Shown here one piece after another: positions 53,530 through 64,000 of a stretch of 64,000 nucleotides of DNA. The position numbers were made by a program, and so were the translations under genes. Where the stretch lies: contig OZ023184.1 of the NCBI GenBank assembly GCA_963995505.1, positions 10,742,308 through 10,806,307 on the forward strand, given 5' to 3'. This DNA is from Hypericum androsaemum. Lineage: Eukaryota; Streptophyta; Magnoliopsida; Malpighiales; Hypericaceae. The stretch's first letter is position 1; every line of letters starts with the position of its first letter. Below the pieces are notes generated by a model. The model saw nothing but the letters and a program-made list of their open reading frames with translations, did not search any database and was not told the origin of the DNA.

Positions 53530-56500
53530 CTTGCCTTATCTTTCCTTTTCTTGCCTTTTTATGCCTTTTCTATGACTTTTCTTTCCTCTTCTTTCCTTTT
53601 CTTGCCTTTTCCTTGCCGTTTCTTGCCCTATCTTGCCATTTCCTTGCCTTTTCTTGCCTTATCTTGCCTTCTTTTGCCTTATCTTTCCTTTTCTTGTCTT
53701 ATCGTGCATTTTCTTGTCTTTCCTTGCCTTTTCTTGCTTTATCTTGCCTTTTCTTGCCTTTTATTGCCTTATCTTACCTTAACATGCCTTTTCTTGCCTT
53801 TTCATGCCTGATCTTGCCTTTTCTTACCTTATCTTGCCTTTTCTTGCCTTATCTTACCTTTCCTTGCCTTATCCTACCTTTTCATTCCTTATCATGCCTT
53901 ATCTTGCCTTTTCTTACCTTTTATTGCCTTTTCATTCCTTTTCCTTGCCTTTTCTTTCCTTTTCTTAACTTTTCTTATCTCGTCTTTCATTTTCTTTCCT
54001 TTTCTAGCCTGTCCTTCCCTTTTCTTGCCTTATATTGCCTTATTTTGCCTTTTCTTTCCTTTTCCTTGCCTTTTCTTTCCTTTTCCTGCCTTATCTTGCC
54101 TTTTCTCGCCTTTTCTTGTCTTATCTTTCCTTTTTTTTCCTTTTCTTGCCTTTTCTTTTCTTTTCTTGCCTTTTCTCGCCTTTTCTTTCCTTATGTTTCC
54201 TTTTCCTTCTTTTTCTTGCCTTTTCGTACCTTTTCCTTGACTTTTCTTTCCTTTTCTTGCCTTATCTTGCCTTTTCATGCCTGTTCCATGCCTTTTCTTG
54301 CAGTTTCTTGCCTTTTCTTGCCTTTTCTTTCCTTTTCCTTGCCTTTTCTTGCCTTATCTTTACTTTTCTTGCCTTTCCTTGCCCTTTCTTGACTTATCTT
54401 GCCTTTTCATGCCTTTTCTTGCCTTATCTTACATTTTCTTGCATCATCTTTCATTTTCTTTTCTTTCCTTCCCTTTTCTTGCCTTATCTTGCCTTTTGTT
54501 GCCTTTTCCTTGCCCTTTTTTTCCTTTTCTTGCCTTTGCTTGCCTCATCTTTCCTTTTCTTGCCTATTCATTACTTTTCCTTGCCTTTTCTTGCCTTTTC
54601 CTTGCCTTTTCTTGCATTTTCTATCATTTTCTTCCCTTTTCCGGCGTTTTCTTTCCTTTTCATGCCTTTTCCTTGCCTTATCTTACATTTTCTTACCTTT
54701 TCTTGCCTTATCTTGCCTTTTCTTGCCTTTTCCTTTCTGTTTCTTGCCTTTTCATTACTTTTCTCGCCTTATCTTTAATTTTCTTGCCTTTTCATGCCAT
54801 TTCCATGCCTTTTCTTTCCTTTTCTTTCCTTTTTCTTGCCTTTTCTTGCCTTATCTTACCTTTTCTTGCCTTTCCTTGCATTTTCTTGCCTTTTCTTTCC
54901 TTTTCTTTCCTTTTTCTTGCCTTTTCTTGCCTTATCTTACCTTTTCTTGCCTTTCCTTGCATTTTCTTGCCTTTTCCTTGCCTTATCTTGCCTTTTCTAG
55001 CCTTTTCTTGCCTTGTCCGTGTATTTTCTTGTCTTTTCTTGCCTTTTCTTTCCTTTTCTTGCCTTTTCATGCCTTTTCCTTGCCTTTTCTTTCCTTTTCT
55101 TGCCTTTTCCTTACTTTTTCTTGCCTTTTCTAACCTTATCTTTCCTTTTCTTTCCTTATCTTGCCTTTTTTTGCCTTTTCTTATCTTATCTTGCCTTTTC
55201 TCCTTTTCATTCCTTATCTAGCCTTTTCTTGTCTTTTCCTTGCTTTTATTTCCTTTTCTTGCCTTTTCAAGCCTTTCCTTGCCTTATCTTTCCTTTTCTT
55301 GCCTTTTCATGCCTTTTCTGCGCCTTTCCTTGCCGTTTCTTGCCTTTTCTTTCCTTTTCCTTCCTTATCTTCTCTTTTCTTGTCTTTTCTTGTCTTTTCC
55401 ATGCATTTTCTTACCTTTTCTTTCCTTTTCTTGCCTTTTCCTTGCTTTTTCTTGCCTTTTCTTGCTTTTGCTTTCCTTTTCTTTCCTTTTCTTGCATTGT
55501 CTTTTCTTTTCTCTCCTTTTCTTGCCTTATCTTTCCTTTTCTTGCCTTTTCCTTGCCTTTTCTTACCTTTTCTTCCCTTTTCCTTGCTTTTTCTTGCCTT
55601 TTCTTGCCTTATCTTTCCTTTTCTTGCCTTTTTTTGCCTTTTCTTATCTTATCTTGCCTTTTCTTATCTTTTCTTGCCTTTTCCTGCCTTTTACTTACTT
55701 TTTATTTCCTTTTCTTGCATTTTCTTGCATTTTCTTTCCTTTTCTTGCCTTATCGTGCCTTTTCTTACCTTTTCATGCCTTTTCCATGCCTTTTCTTTTC
55801 TTATCTTTCCTTTTCTTTGCCTTTTCTTGCCTTATCTTCCCTTTTCATTCCTTTTCCTTGCCTTTTATTTCCTTTTCTTATCTTTTCATGCTTTTTCTTG
55901 CCTTATCTTTCCTTCTCTTGCCTTTTCATGCATTTTCCAATCCTTGTCCTTCTTTTTGTTGCCTTTTCTTTCCTTTTCCTACCTTATCTTTCATTTTCTT
56001 CACTTTCCTTGTCTTATCTTGCCTTTTCTTGCCCTTTCTTACCTTAACTTGACTTATCTTGCCTTTTCGTGCCTTATCTTGCCTTTTCTTATCTTATCTC
56101 GCCTCTTCTTGCCTTATCATACCTTTTCTTGCCTTATCTTGCCTTTTCATTCCTTATCATGCCTTATCTTGCCTTTTCTTTCCTTTTCTTACATTTTCTT
56201 TCCTTATCTTGCCGTTTCTTGCCTTTTCATTGCCTTTTCTTTCCTTTTCTTGCCTTTTCTTGCCTCATCTTTCATTTCATTTCCTTTCTTTGCCTTTCCT
56301 TCCCTTTCCTTGCCTTATCTAGCTTTTCTTTCCTTTTCCTTGCATTTTTTTCCTTTTCTTGCCTTTTCATGCCCTTCCCATGCATTTTATTTCCTTTTCT
56401 TGCCTTTTTATGCCTTTTCCATGCCTTTTCTATCATTTTCTTGACTTTTCTTGCCTTTTCCTTGCCGTTTCTTGCCTTTCCTTGCCTTTTCTTGCCTTTT

Positions 56501-57610
56501 CTTGCCTTTTCTTACCTTTTCTTGCCTTATCTTTCCTTTTCTTTCTTTATCTTGCATTTTCTTACCTTTTCATTCCTTTTTTTGCCTTTTCTTGCCATGT
56601 CTTTCCTTTTTTTGCCTTTTCTTCCCTTTTCCTTGCCTTTCCTTGCCTTATCTTGCCTTTTCTTACCTTTTCATGCCATTTCTTACCTTTTGTTGCCTTT
56701 TTCTTGCCTTTCCTTGCCTTTTCTTTCCTTTTCCTTCATTTTCTTGCCTTTCCTTGCCTTTGCCTTCCTTCTCTTGCCTTTTCTTTCCTTTTCCTTCATT
56801 TTCTTGCCTTTTCTTGCCTTTTTCTTTCCTTTTCTTGCCTGATCATGCCTTTTCTTTCCTTTTGTTGCCCTATCTTGCCTTTCCTTCCCTTTTCTTGCCT
56901 TATCTTGCCTTTTCCTTGCCTTATCTTACCTTGTCTGGCCTTTTCTTGCCTTTTCAATCCTTATCTTTCCATTTCATTGCTTTTCCTTGCCGTTTCTTTC
57001 CTTTTCTTTCCTTTTCTTGCCTTTTCATTCTTTTTCTTGCCTTTTCTTTCCTTTTCTTGCATTTTCTTGCCTTTTCTTGCCTTATCATTCCTTTTCATAC
57101 CTTTTCTTGCCTTTTCATTTCCTTTTCCGTGCCTTTTCTTTCCTTATCTTGGATTATATTGCCTTTTCCTTACCTTTTGTTTCCCTTTCTTGCCTTATCT
57201 TGCCTTTTCTTGCCTTTTCATTACTTTTCTTGCCTTATCTTTCCTTTTCTTGCCTTTTCATGCCTTTTCCATGCCTTTTCTTGCCTTTTCTTTCCTTTTC
57301 TTGCCTTTTCCATGCCTTTTCCATACCTTTTTCTTGCCACTTTCTCGCCTTTTCTTGCCTTTTCATACCTTTTTCTTGCCACTTTCTCGCCTTTTCTTGC
57401 CTTTTCTTGGATTTTCATGCCTTTTCATTCCTTTTTCTTGCCTTTTTTTGACTTTTCCATGCCTTTTCAAGCCTTTTCCATGCCTTTTCTTTCCTTTTCT
57501 TCCCTTTTCCATGCTTTTTCCTTCATTTTTCTTGCCTTTTCTTGCCATTTCATGGCTTTTCCATGCCTTTTCTTTCCTTATCTTGCCTTTTTTTGCCTTT
57601 TCTTGCCATA
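53530..57610 (+). repeat. Large duplicated satellite block, copy 1
   Basis: Variant-unit patterns match those of copy 2 at 59045-63175. Landmarks: atgccttttctatgac at 53561 and 59073, the block from 54025 and 59617, taccttaact at 56040 and 61541, ttcttgccactttctcg at 57331 and 62901. Offsets drift between 5501 and 5592 through small indels. Confidence 0.85.
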
Positions 57611-59044
57611 AAGTGCCTTTTTTATATTTTCTTGCCCTTTCCTTGCCTTTTCATACATTTTCCTTGCTGTTTCATGCCTTTTCTTGCCTTTTCTTACCTT
57701 TCTTGCCTTTGTCTTACCTTTTCATGCCTTTTCCATGCCTTTTCATTCCTTATCTTGCCTTTCCTCGCCTTTTCTTTCCTTTTCTTGCCTTATCTAGCAT
57801 TTTCTAGCCTTTTCCTTCCCTTTTATTTCCTTTTCCTGCCTTTTCAAGCCTTTCCTTGCCTAATCTTCCCGTTTCTTGCCTTTTCATGCCTTTTCCATGC
57901 CTTTTCTTGCCTTTTCTTTTCTTTCCTTTTCCTTCCTTATCTTTCCTTTTCTTATCTTTCCTTTCCTTTTCTTGCCTTATCTTGCCTTTGCTTGCCTTAT
58001 CTTTCATTTTCTTGCCTTATCTTTCCTTTTCTTACCTTTTCTTTCCTTTTCTTGCCTTTTCATGCCTTTTCTTTGCCTTTTCTTGCCTTTTCCTTGCCTT
58101 TTATAAGCTTTTCTTTCCTTTTCTTGCCTTTTCCTTACTTTTTCTTGCCCTTTCTTGCCTTTTCTTGCCTTATCTTCCTTTTTTTTTCTTTTCTTTCCTT
58201 TTCATGCCTTTTCTTGCCTAATCTTTCCTTTTCTTGCCTTTTCATGTCTTTTCCATGCATTTTCTTGCCTTTTCTTTCCTTTTCCTACCTTATCTTTCCT
58301 TTTCTTCTCGTTCCTTGGCTTTTCTTGCCTTTTCTTTCATTATCTTGCCTTTTCTTGCCTTATCTTGCCTTTTCTTTCCTTATCTTACCTTATCTTTCCT
58401 TTTCTTGCCTTTTCTCGCCTTTACTTACCTTTTCTTGCCTTTTCATTCCTTTTCTTGCCTTTTCTTATCCTTTCTTGCCTTTTCCTTGACTTTTCATGCC
58501 TTTTCCTTCCTTATTCTTGCTTTTTATTTCCTTTTCTTGACTTTTCTTGCCTTTTCTTGACTTTTCCTTGCCTTTTCATGCCTTTTCCATGCCTTTGCTT
58601 TCCTTTTCTTTTCTTTTCCTTGCGTTTTCTTTCTTGTTCTTGCCTTATCTTGCCTTTTCCCTACCTTTTATTTCCTTTTCTTGCCTTTTCATGCCTTTTC
58701 TTGGGTTATCTTTCCTTTTCTTGCCTTTTCATACCTTTTCCATGCCTTTTCTTGCCTTTTCATTCCTTTTCATACCTTATCTTTCTTTTTCTTGTCTTTC
58801 TTTGCCTTTTCTTGCCTTATCTTGCCTTTTCTTACCTTAACTTGCGTTTTCTTGCCTTTTCTTGCCATATCTTGCCTTTTCTTGTCTTATCTTACCTTTT
58901 GTTGCCTTATCTTGCCTTTTCATTTCTTATCATGCCATATCTTGCATTTTCTTGCTTTTCTTTCCTTTTCATGCCTTTTCATACCTTTTCCTTGCCTTTT
59001 CTTGCCTTTTCTTTCCTTTTCCTTGCATTTTCTTTCCTTTTCTT

Positions 59045-62000
59045 GCCTTATCTTTTCTTTTCTTGCCTTTTTATGCCTTTTCTATGACTTTTCTTTCCTC
59101 TTCTTTCCTTTTCTTGCCTTTTCCTTGCCGTTTCTTGCCCTATCTTGCCATTTCCTTGTCTTTTCTTGCCTTATCTTGCCTTTTTTTGCCTTATCGTGCA
59201 TTTTCTTGTCTTTCCTTGCCTTTTCTTGCTTTATCTTGCCTTTTCTTGCCTTTTATTGCCTTATCTTACCTTAACATGCCTTTTCTTGCCTTTTCATGCC
59301 TGATCTTGCCTTATCTTACCTTAACATGCCTTTTCTTGCCTTTTCATGCCTGATCTTGCCTTATCTTACCTTAACTTGCCTGATCTTGCCTTTTCTTGCC
59401 TGATCTTGCCTTTTCTTACCTTATCTTGCCTTTTCTTGCCTTATCTTACCTTTCCTTGCCTTATCCTACCTTTTCATTCCTTATCATGCCTTATCTAGCC
59501 TTTTCTTACCTTTTCTTGCCTTTTCATACCTTTTCCTTGCCTTTTCTTTCCTTTTCTTAACTTTTCTTATCTCGTCTTTCATTTTCTTTCCTTTTCTAGC
59601 CTGTCCTTCCCTTTTCTTGCCTTATATTGCCTTATCTTGCCTTTCCTTTCCTTTTCCTTGCCTTTTCTTTCCTTTTCCTGCCTTATCTTGCCTTTTCTCG
59701 CCTTTTCTTGCCTTATCTTTCCTTTTTTTTCCTTTTCTTGCCTTTTCTTTCCTTTTCTTGCCTTTTCTCGCCTTTTCTTTCCTTATGTTTCCTTTTCCTT
59801 CTTTTTCTTGCCTTTTCGTACCTTTTCCTTGACTTTTCTTTCCTTTTCTTGCCTTATCTTGCCTTTTCATGCCTGTTCCATGCCTTTTCTTGCATTTTCT
59901 TTCCTTTTCTTGCCTTTTCTTTAATTTTCCTTGCCTTTTCTTGCCGTATCTTTACTTTTCTTGCCTTTCCTTGCCCTTTCTTGACTTATCTTACCTTTTC
60001 ATGCCTTTTCTTGCCTTATCTTACATTTTCTTGCATCATCTTTCATTTTCTTTTCTTTCCTTCCCTTTTCTTGCCTTATCTTGCCTTTTGTTGCCTTTTC
60101 CTTGCCCTTTTTTTCCTTTTCTTGCCTTTGCTTGCCTCATCTTTCCTTTTCTTGCCTATTCATTACTTTTCCTTGCCTTTTCTTGCCTTTTCCTTGCCTT
60201 TTCTTGCATTTTCTATCATTTTCTTCCCTTTTCCGGCCTTTTCTTTCCTTTTCTTGCCTTTTCTTTGCCTTATCTTACATTTTCTTACCTTTTCTTGCCT
60301 TATCTTGCCTTTTCTTGCCTTTTCCTTTCTGTTTCTTGCCTTTTCATTACTTTTCTCGCCTTATCTTTAATTTTCTTGCCTTTTCATGCCATTTCCATGC
60401 CTTTTCTTTCCTTTTCTTTCCTTTTTCTTGCCTTTTCTTGCCTTATCTTACCTTTTCTTGCCTTTCCTTGCATTTTCTTGCCTTATCTTACCTTTTCTTG
60501 CCTTATCTTGCCTTTTCTAGCCTTTTCTTGCCTTGTCCGTGTATTTTCTTGTATTTTCTTGCCTTTTCTTTCCTTTTCTTGCCTTTTCATGCCTTTTCCT
60601 TGCCTTTTTTTTCCTTTTCTTGCCTTTTCCTTACTTTTTCTTGCCTTTTCTAACCTTATCTTTCCTTTTCTTTCCTTATCTTGCCTTTTTTTGCCTTTTC
60701 TTATCTTATCTTGCCTTTTCTTTCCTTTTCATTCCTTATCTAGCCTTTTCTTGTCTTTTCCTTGCTTTTTCTTGCCTTTTCTTGCCTTTTCAAGCCTTTC
60801 CTTGCCTTATCTTTCCTTTTCTTGCCTTTTCATGCCTTTTCTGCGCCTTTCCTTGCCGTTTCTTGCCTTTTCTTTCCTTTTCCTTCCTTATCTTCTCTTT
60901 TCTTGTCTTTTCCATGCATTTTCTTACCTTTTCTTTCCTTTTCTTGCCTTTTCCTTGCTTTTTCTTGCCTTTTCTTGCTTTTGCTTTCCTTTTCTTTCCT
61001 TTTCTTGCATTATCTTTTCTTCTCTCCTTTTCTTGCCTTATCTTTCCTTTTCTTGCCTTTTCCTTGCCTTTTCTTACCGTTTCTTGCCTTTTCCTTGCTT
61101 TTTCTTGCCTTTTCTTGCCTTATCTTTCCTTTTCTTGCCTTTTTTTGCCTTTTCTTATCTTATCTTGCCTTTTCTTATCTTTTCTTGCCTTTTCCTGCCT
61201 TTTACTTACTTTTTATTTCCTTTTCTTGCATTTTCTTGCCTTTTCTTACCTTTTCATGCCTTTTCCATGCCTTTTCTTTCCTTATCTTTCCTTATCTTTC
61301 CTTTTCCTTGCCTTTTCTTTCCTTTTCTTGCCTTATCTTCCCTTTTCTTTCCTTTTCCTTGCCTTTTATTTCCTTTTCTTATCTTTTCATGCTTTTTCTT
61401 GCCTTATCTTTCCTTCTCTTGCCTTTTCATGCATTTTCCAATCCTTGTCCTTCTTTTTGTTGCCTTTTCTTTCCTTTTCCTACCTTATCTTTCATTTTCT
61501 TCACTTTCCTTGTCTTATCTTGCCTTTTCTTGCCTTTTCTTACCTTAACTTGCCTTATCTTGCCTTTTTGTGCCTTATCTTGCCTTTTCTTATCTTATCT
61601 TGCCTCTTCTTGCCTTATCTTACCTTTTCTTGCCTTATCTTGCCTTTTCATTCCTTATCATGCCTTATCATGCCTTTTCTTTCCTTTTCTTACATTTTCT
61701 TTCCTTATCTTGCTATTTCTTGCCTTTTCCTTGCCTTTTCTTTCCTTTTCTTGCCTTTTCTTGCCTCATCTTTCATTTCATTTCCTTTCTTTGCCTTTCC
61801 TTCCCTTTCCTTGCCTTATCTTTCTTTTCTTTCCTTTTCCTTGCATTTTTTTCCTTTTCTTGCCTTTTCATGCCCTTTCCATGCATTTTCTTTCCTTTTC
61901 TTGCCTTTTTATGCCTTTTCCATGCCTTTTCTATCATTTTCTTGACTTTTCTTGCCTTTTCCTTGCCGTTTCTTGCCTTTCCTTGCCTTTTCTTGCCTTT

Positions 62001-63175
62001 TCTTGCCTTTTCTTACCTTTTCTTGCCTTATCTTTCCTTTTCTTTCTTTATCTTGCATTTTCTTACCTTTTCATTCCTTTTTTTGCCTTTTCTTGCCATG
62101 TCTTTCCTTTTTTTTTCCTTTTCTTCCCTTTTGCTTGCCTTTCCTTGCCTTATCTTGCCTTTTCTTACCTTTTCATGCCATTTCTTACCTTTTCTTGCCT
62201 TTTTCTTGCCTTTCCTTGCCTTTTCTTTCCTTTTTCTGCCCTTCCTTGCCTTTTCTTGCCTTATCTTACCTTTTCTTCCCTTTTCTTGCCTTTTCCTTCA
62301 TTTTCTTGCCTTTCCTTACCTTTGCCTTCCTTTTCTTGCCTTTTCTTTCCTTTTCCTTCATTTTCTTGCCTTTTCTTGCCTTTTCCTTTCCTTTTCTTGC
62401 CTGATCATGCCTTTTCTTTCCTTTTGTTGCCCTATCTTGCCTTTCCTTCCCTTTTCTTGCCTTATCTTGCCTTATCTTGCCTTTTCCTTGCCTTATCTTA
62501 CCTTGTCTGGCCTTTTCTTGCCTTTTCAATCCTTATCTTTCCATTTCATTCTTTTCCTTGCCGTTTCTTTCCTTTTCTTTCCTTTTCTTGCCTTTTCTTT
62601 CTTTTTCTTGCCTTTTCTTTCCTTTTCTTGCTTTTTCTTGCCTTTTCTTGCCTTATCATTCCTTTTCATACCTTTTCTTGCCTTTTCATTTCCTTTTCCG
62701 TGCCTTTTCTTTCCTTATCTTGATTTATATTGCCTTTTCCTTACCTTTTGTTTCCCTTTCTTGCCTTATCTTGCCTTTTCTTGCCTTTTCATTACTTTTC
62801 TTGCCTTATCTTTCCTTTTCTTGCCTTTTCATTACTTTTCTTGCCTTTTCATGCCTTTTCCATGCCTTTTCTTGCCTTTTCCATGCCTTTTCATACCTTT
62901 TTCTTGCCACTTTCTCGCCTTTTCTTGCCTTTTCATACCTTTTTCTTGCCACTTTCTCGCCTTTTCTTGCCTTTTCTTAGATTTTCATGCCTTTTCTTTC
63001 CTTTTCTTTCCTTTTTCTTGCCTTTTCTTGCCTTTTCCATGCCTTTTCAAGCCTTTTCCATGCCTTTTCTTTCCTTTTCTTGCCTTTTCCATGCTTTTTC
63101 CTTCCTTTTTCTTGCCATTTCATGCCTTTTCCATGCCTTTTCTTTCCTTATCTTGCCTTTTTTTGCCCTTTCTTG
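59045..63175 (+). repeat. Large duplicated satellite block, copy 2
   Basis: It is the partner of 53530-57610. It has a local extra tandem duplication near 59270-59380 (units containing taacatgcc and cctgatcttgcc) that explains part of the offset change. A further partial copy of its 61541-61900 part recurs from 63493, at offset 1952. Confidence 0.85.
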
Positions 63176-64000
63176 CCTTAACATGCCTTTTCTTATCTTT
63201 TCTTGCCTTTTCCTTTCCTTTTCATGCATTTTCCTTGCCGTTTCTTGCCTTTTCTTGCCTTATCTTTGCTTTTCTTGCCTTATCTAGAATTTTCTTGCCT
63301 TTTCCATTCCCTTTATTTCCTTTTCTTTCCTTTTCAAGCCTTTCCTTGCCTTATCCTTCCTTTTTTTGCCTTTTCATGCCTTTTCCATGCATTTCCTTAC
63401 CTTTTCATGCCTTTTCTTTTCTTTCCTTTTCCTTCCTTATCTTTCCTTTTCTTGTCTTTCCTTGCCTTATCTTGCCTTTTCTTGCCTTTTCTTACCTTAA
63501 CTTCCCTTATCTTGCGTTTTTGTGCCTTATCTTGCCTTTTCTTATCTTATCTTGCCTCTTCTTGCCTTATCTTACCTTTTCTTGCCTTATCTTGCCTTTT
63601 CATTCCTTATCATGCCTTATCTTGCCTTTTCTTTCCTTTTCTTACATTTTCTTTCCTTATCTTGCCATTTCTTGCCTTTTCCTTGCCTTTTCTTTCCTTT
63701 TCTTGCCTTTTCTTGCCTCATCTTTCATTTCATTTCCTTTCTTTGCCTTTCCTTCCCTTTCCTTGCCTTATCTTTCTTTTCTTTCCTTTTCCTTGCATTT
63801 TGTTCCTTTTCTTGCCTTTTCATGCCCTTTCCATGCATTTTCTTTCCTTTTCTTGCCTTTTTATGCCTTTTCCATGCCTTTTCTATTATTTTCTATTATT
63901 TTCTTGCCTTTTCCTTGTCGTTTCTTGCCTTTCCTTGCCTTTTCTTGCCTTTTCTTACCTTTTCTTGCCTTATCTTTCCTTTTCTTGCCTTATCTTTCCT

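Larger units (their letters stand above)
51951..64000 (+). repeat. 10-bp satellite, block 4, continues beyond the window
   Basis: About 12 kb of uninterrupted satellite. It contains large-scale internal duplication (53530-57600 against 59045-63175) and shorter repeats at other offsets. Open frames up to 653 codons (60762-62723) arise because the unit contains no stop in any of the six frames. No gene is seen. Confidence 0.95.

Noticed and set aside
60762..62723. 653-codon open frame of F/L/S/P/C-rich sequence in the satellite, and dozens of similar frames in all three plus frames
   Set aside because: The 10-bp unit has no stop codon in any frame. Because 10 is not a multiple of 3, all three frames give the same 10-residue hydrophobic repeat. 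These are repeat shadows, not membrane proteins.
33846..64000. CRISPR-like array
   Set aside because: Units are contiguous and degenerate with no spacers, in a plant genome; it is a tandem satellite.
33846..64000. H-DNA/triplex-forming tract
   Set aside because: Each unit has a purine on the pyrimidine strand (the G of TTGCC), so no long pure mirror-repeat homopurine run exists.

Overview
This is a plant nuclear window, most likely from an angiosperm and from repeat-rich heterochromatin. The evidence is intact Ty3/Gypsy LTR retrotransposons primed by plant initiator tRNA-Met, a tRNA-derived SINE pair, LINE remnants, a decayed KH-domain RNA-binding gene with plant-like introns, and a decayed plant subtilase. 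No intact host gene was found, and no rRNA, genuine tRNA or CRISPR.

Layout. 1-4744: a minus-strand Gypsy element (element 1) that runs off the left edge and appears inserted in a second, non-autonomous LTR element (B1, 4745-5947). 6128-8003: copy A of a duplicated non-coding segment. 8394-10060: KH-domain pseudogene. 10262-11990: 3' end of a LINE. 12177-12781 plus 24898-25872: copy B of the duplicated segment, split by element 2 (12782-24897). Element 2 is an internally deleted Gypsy whose 3' LTR is itself split by an intact, opposite-strand relative, element 2b (17915-24665). 25873-31430: AT-rich spacer with minisatellites, two SINEs with target-site duplications, one MITE-like element and an RNase H-like remnant. 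31437-33678: subtilase pseudogene on the minus strand.

From 33846 to the right edge the window is one head-to-tail satellite built on a degenerate 10-bp unit, CCTTTTCTTG. It totals about 21.9 kb after removing insertions and continues past the window. It is interrupted by a short non-autonomous LTR element (B2, 35746-38164, TSD tttac), a near-complete Gypsy (element 3, 40786-46397, TSD ctttt) and a 245-bp foreign fragment (51706-51950). The array carries a nested large duplication of roughly 4 kb at about 5.5-kb offset.

How the parts relate. Element 2b encodes every enzyme needed for retrotransposition. Elements 2, B1 and B2 lack some or all of them but keep LTRs and primer sites, so they would depend on autonomous relatives. 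LTR pairs differ by 1 substitution (elements 2 and 3), 2 substitutions (2b) and about 10 substitutions plus indels (B2), so most insertions are young. The long open frames in the satellite are a by-product of a stop-free 10-bp repeat, not genes.
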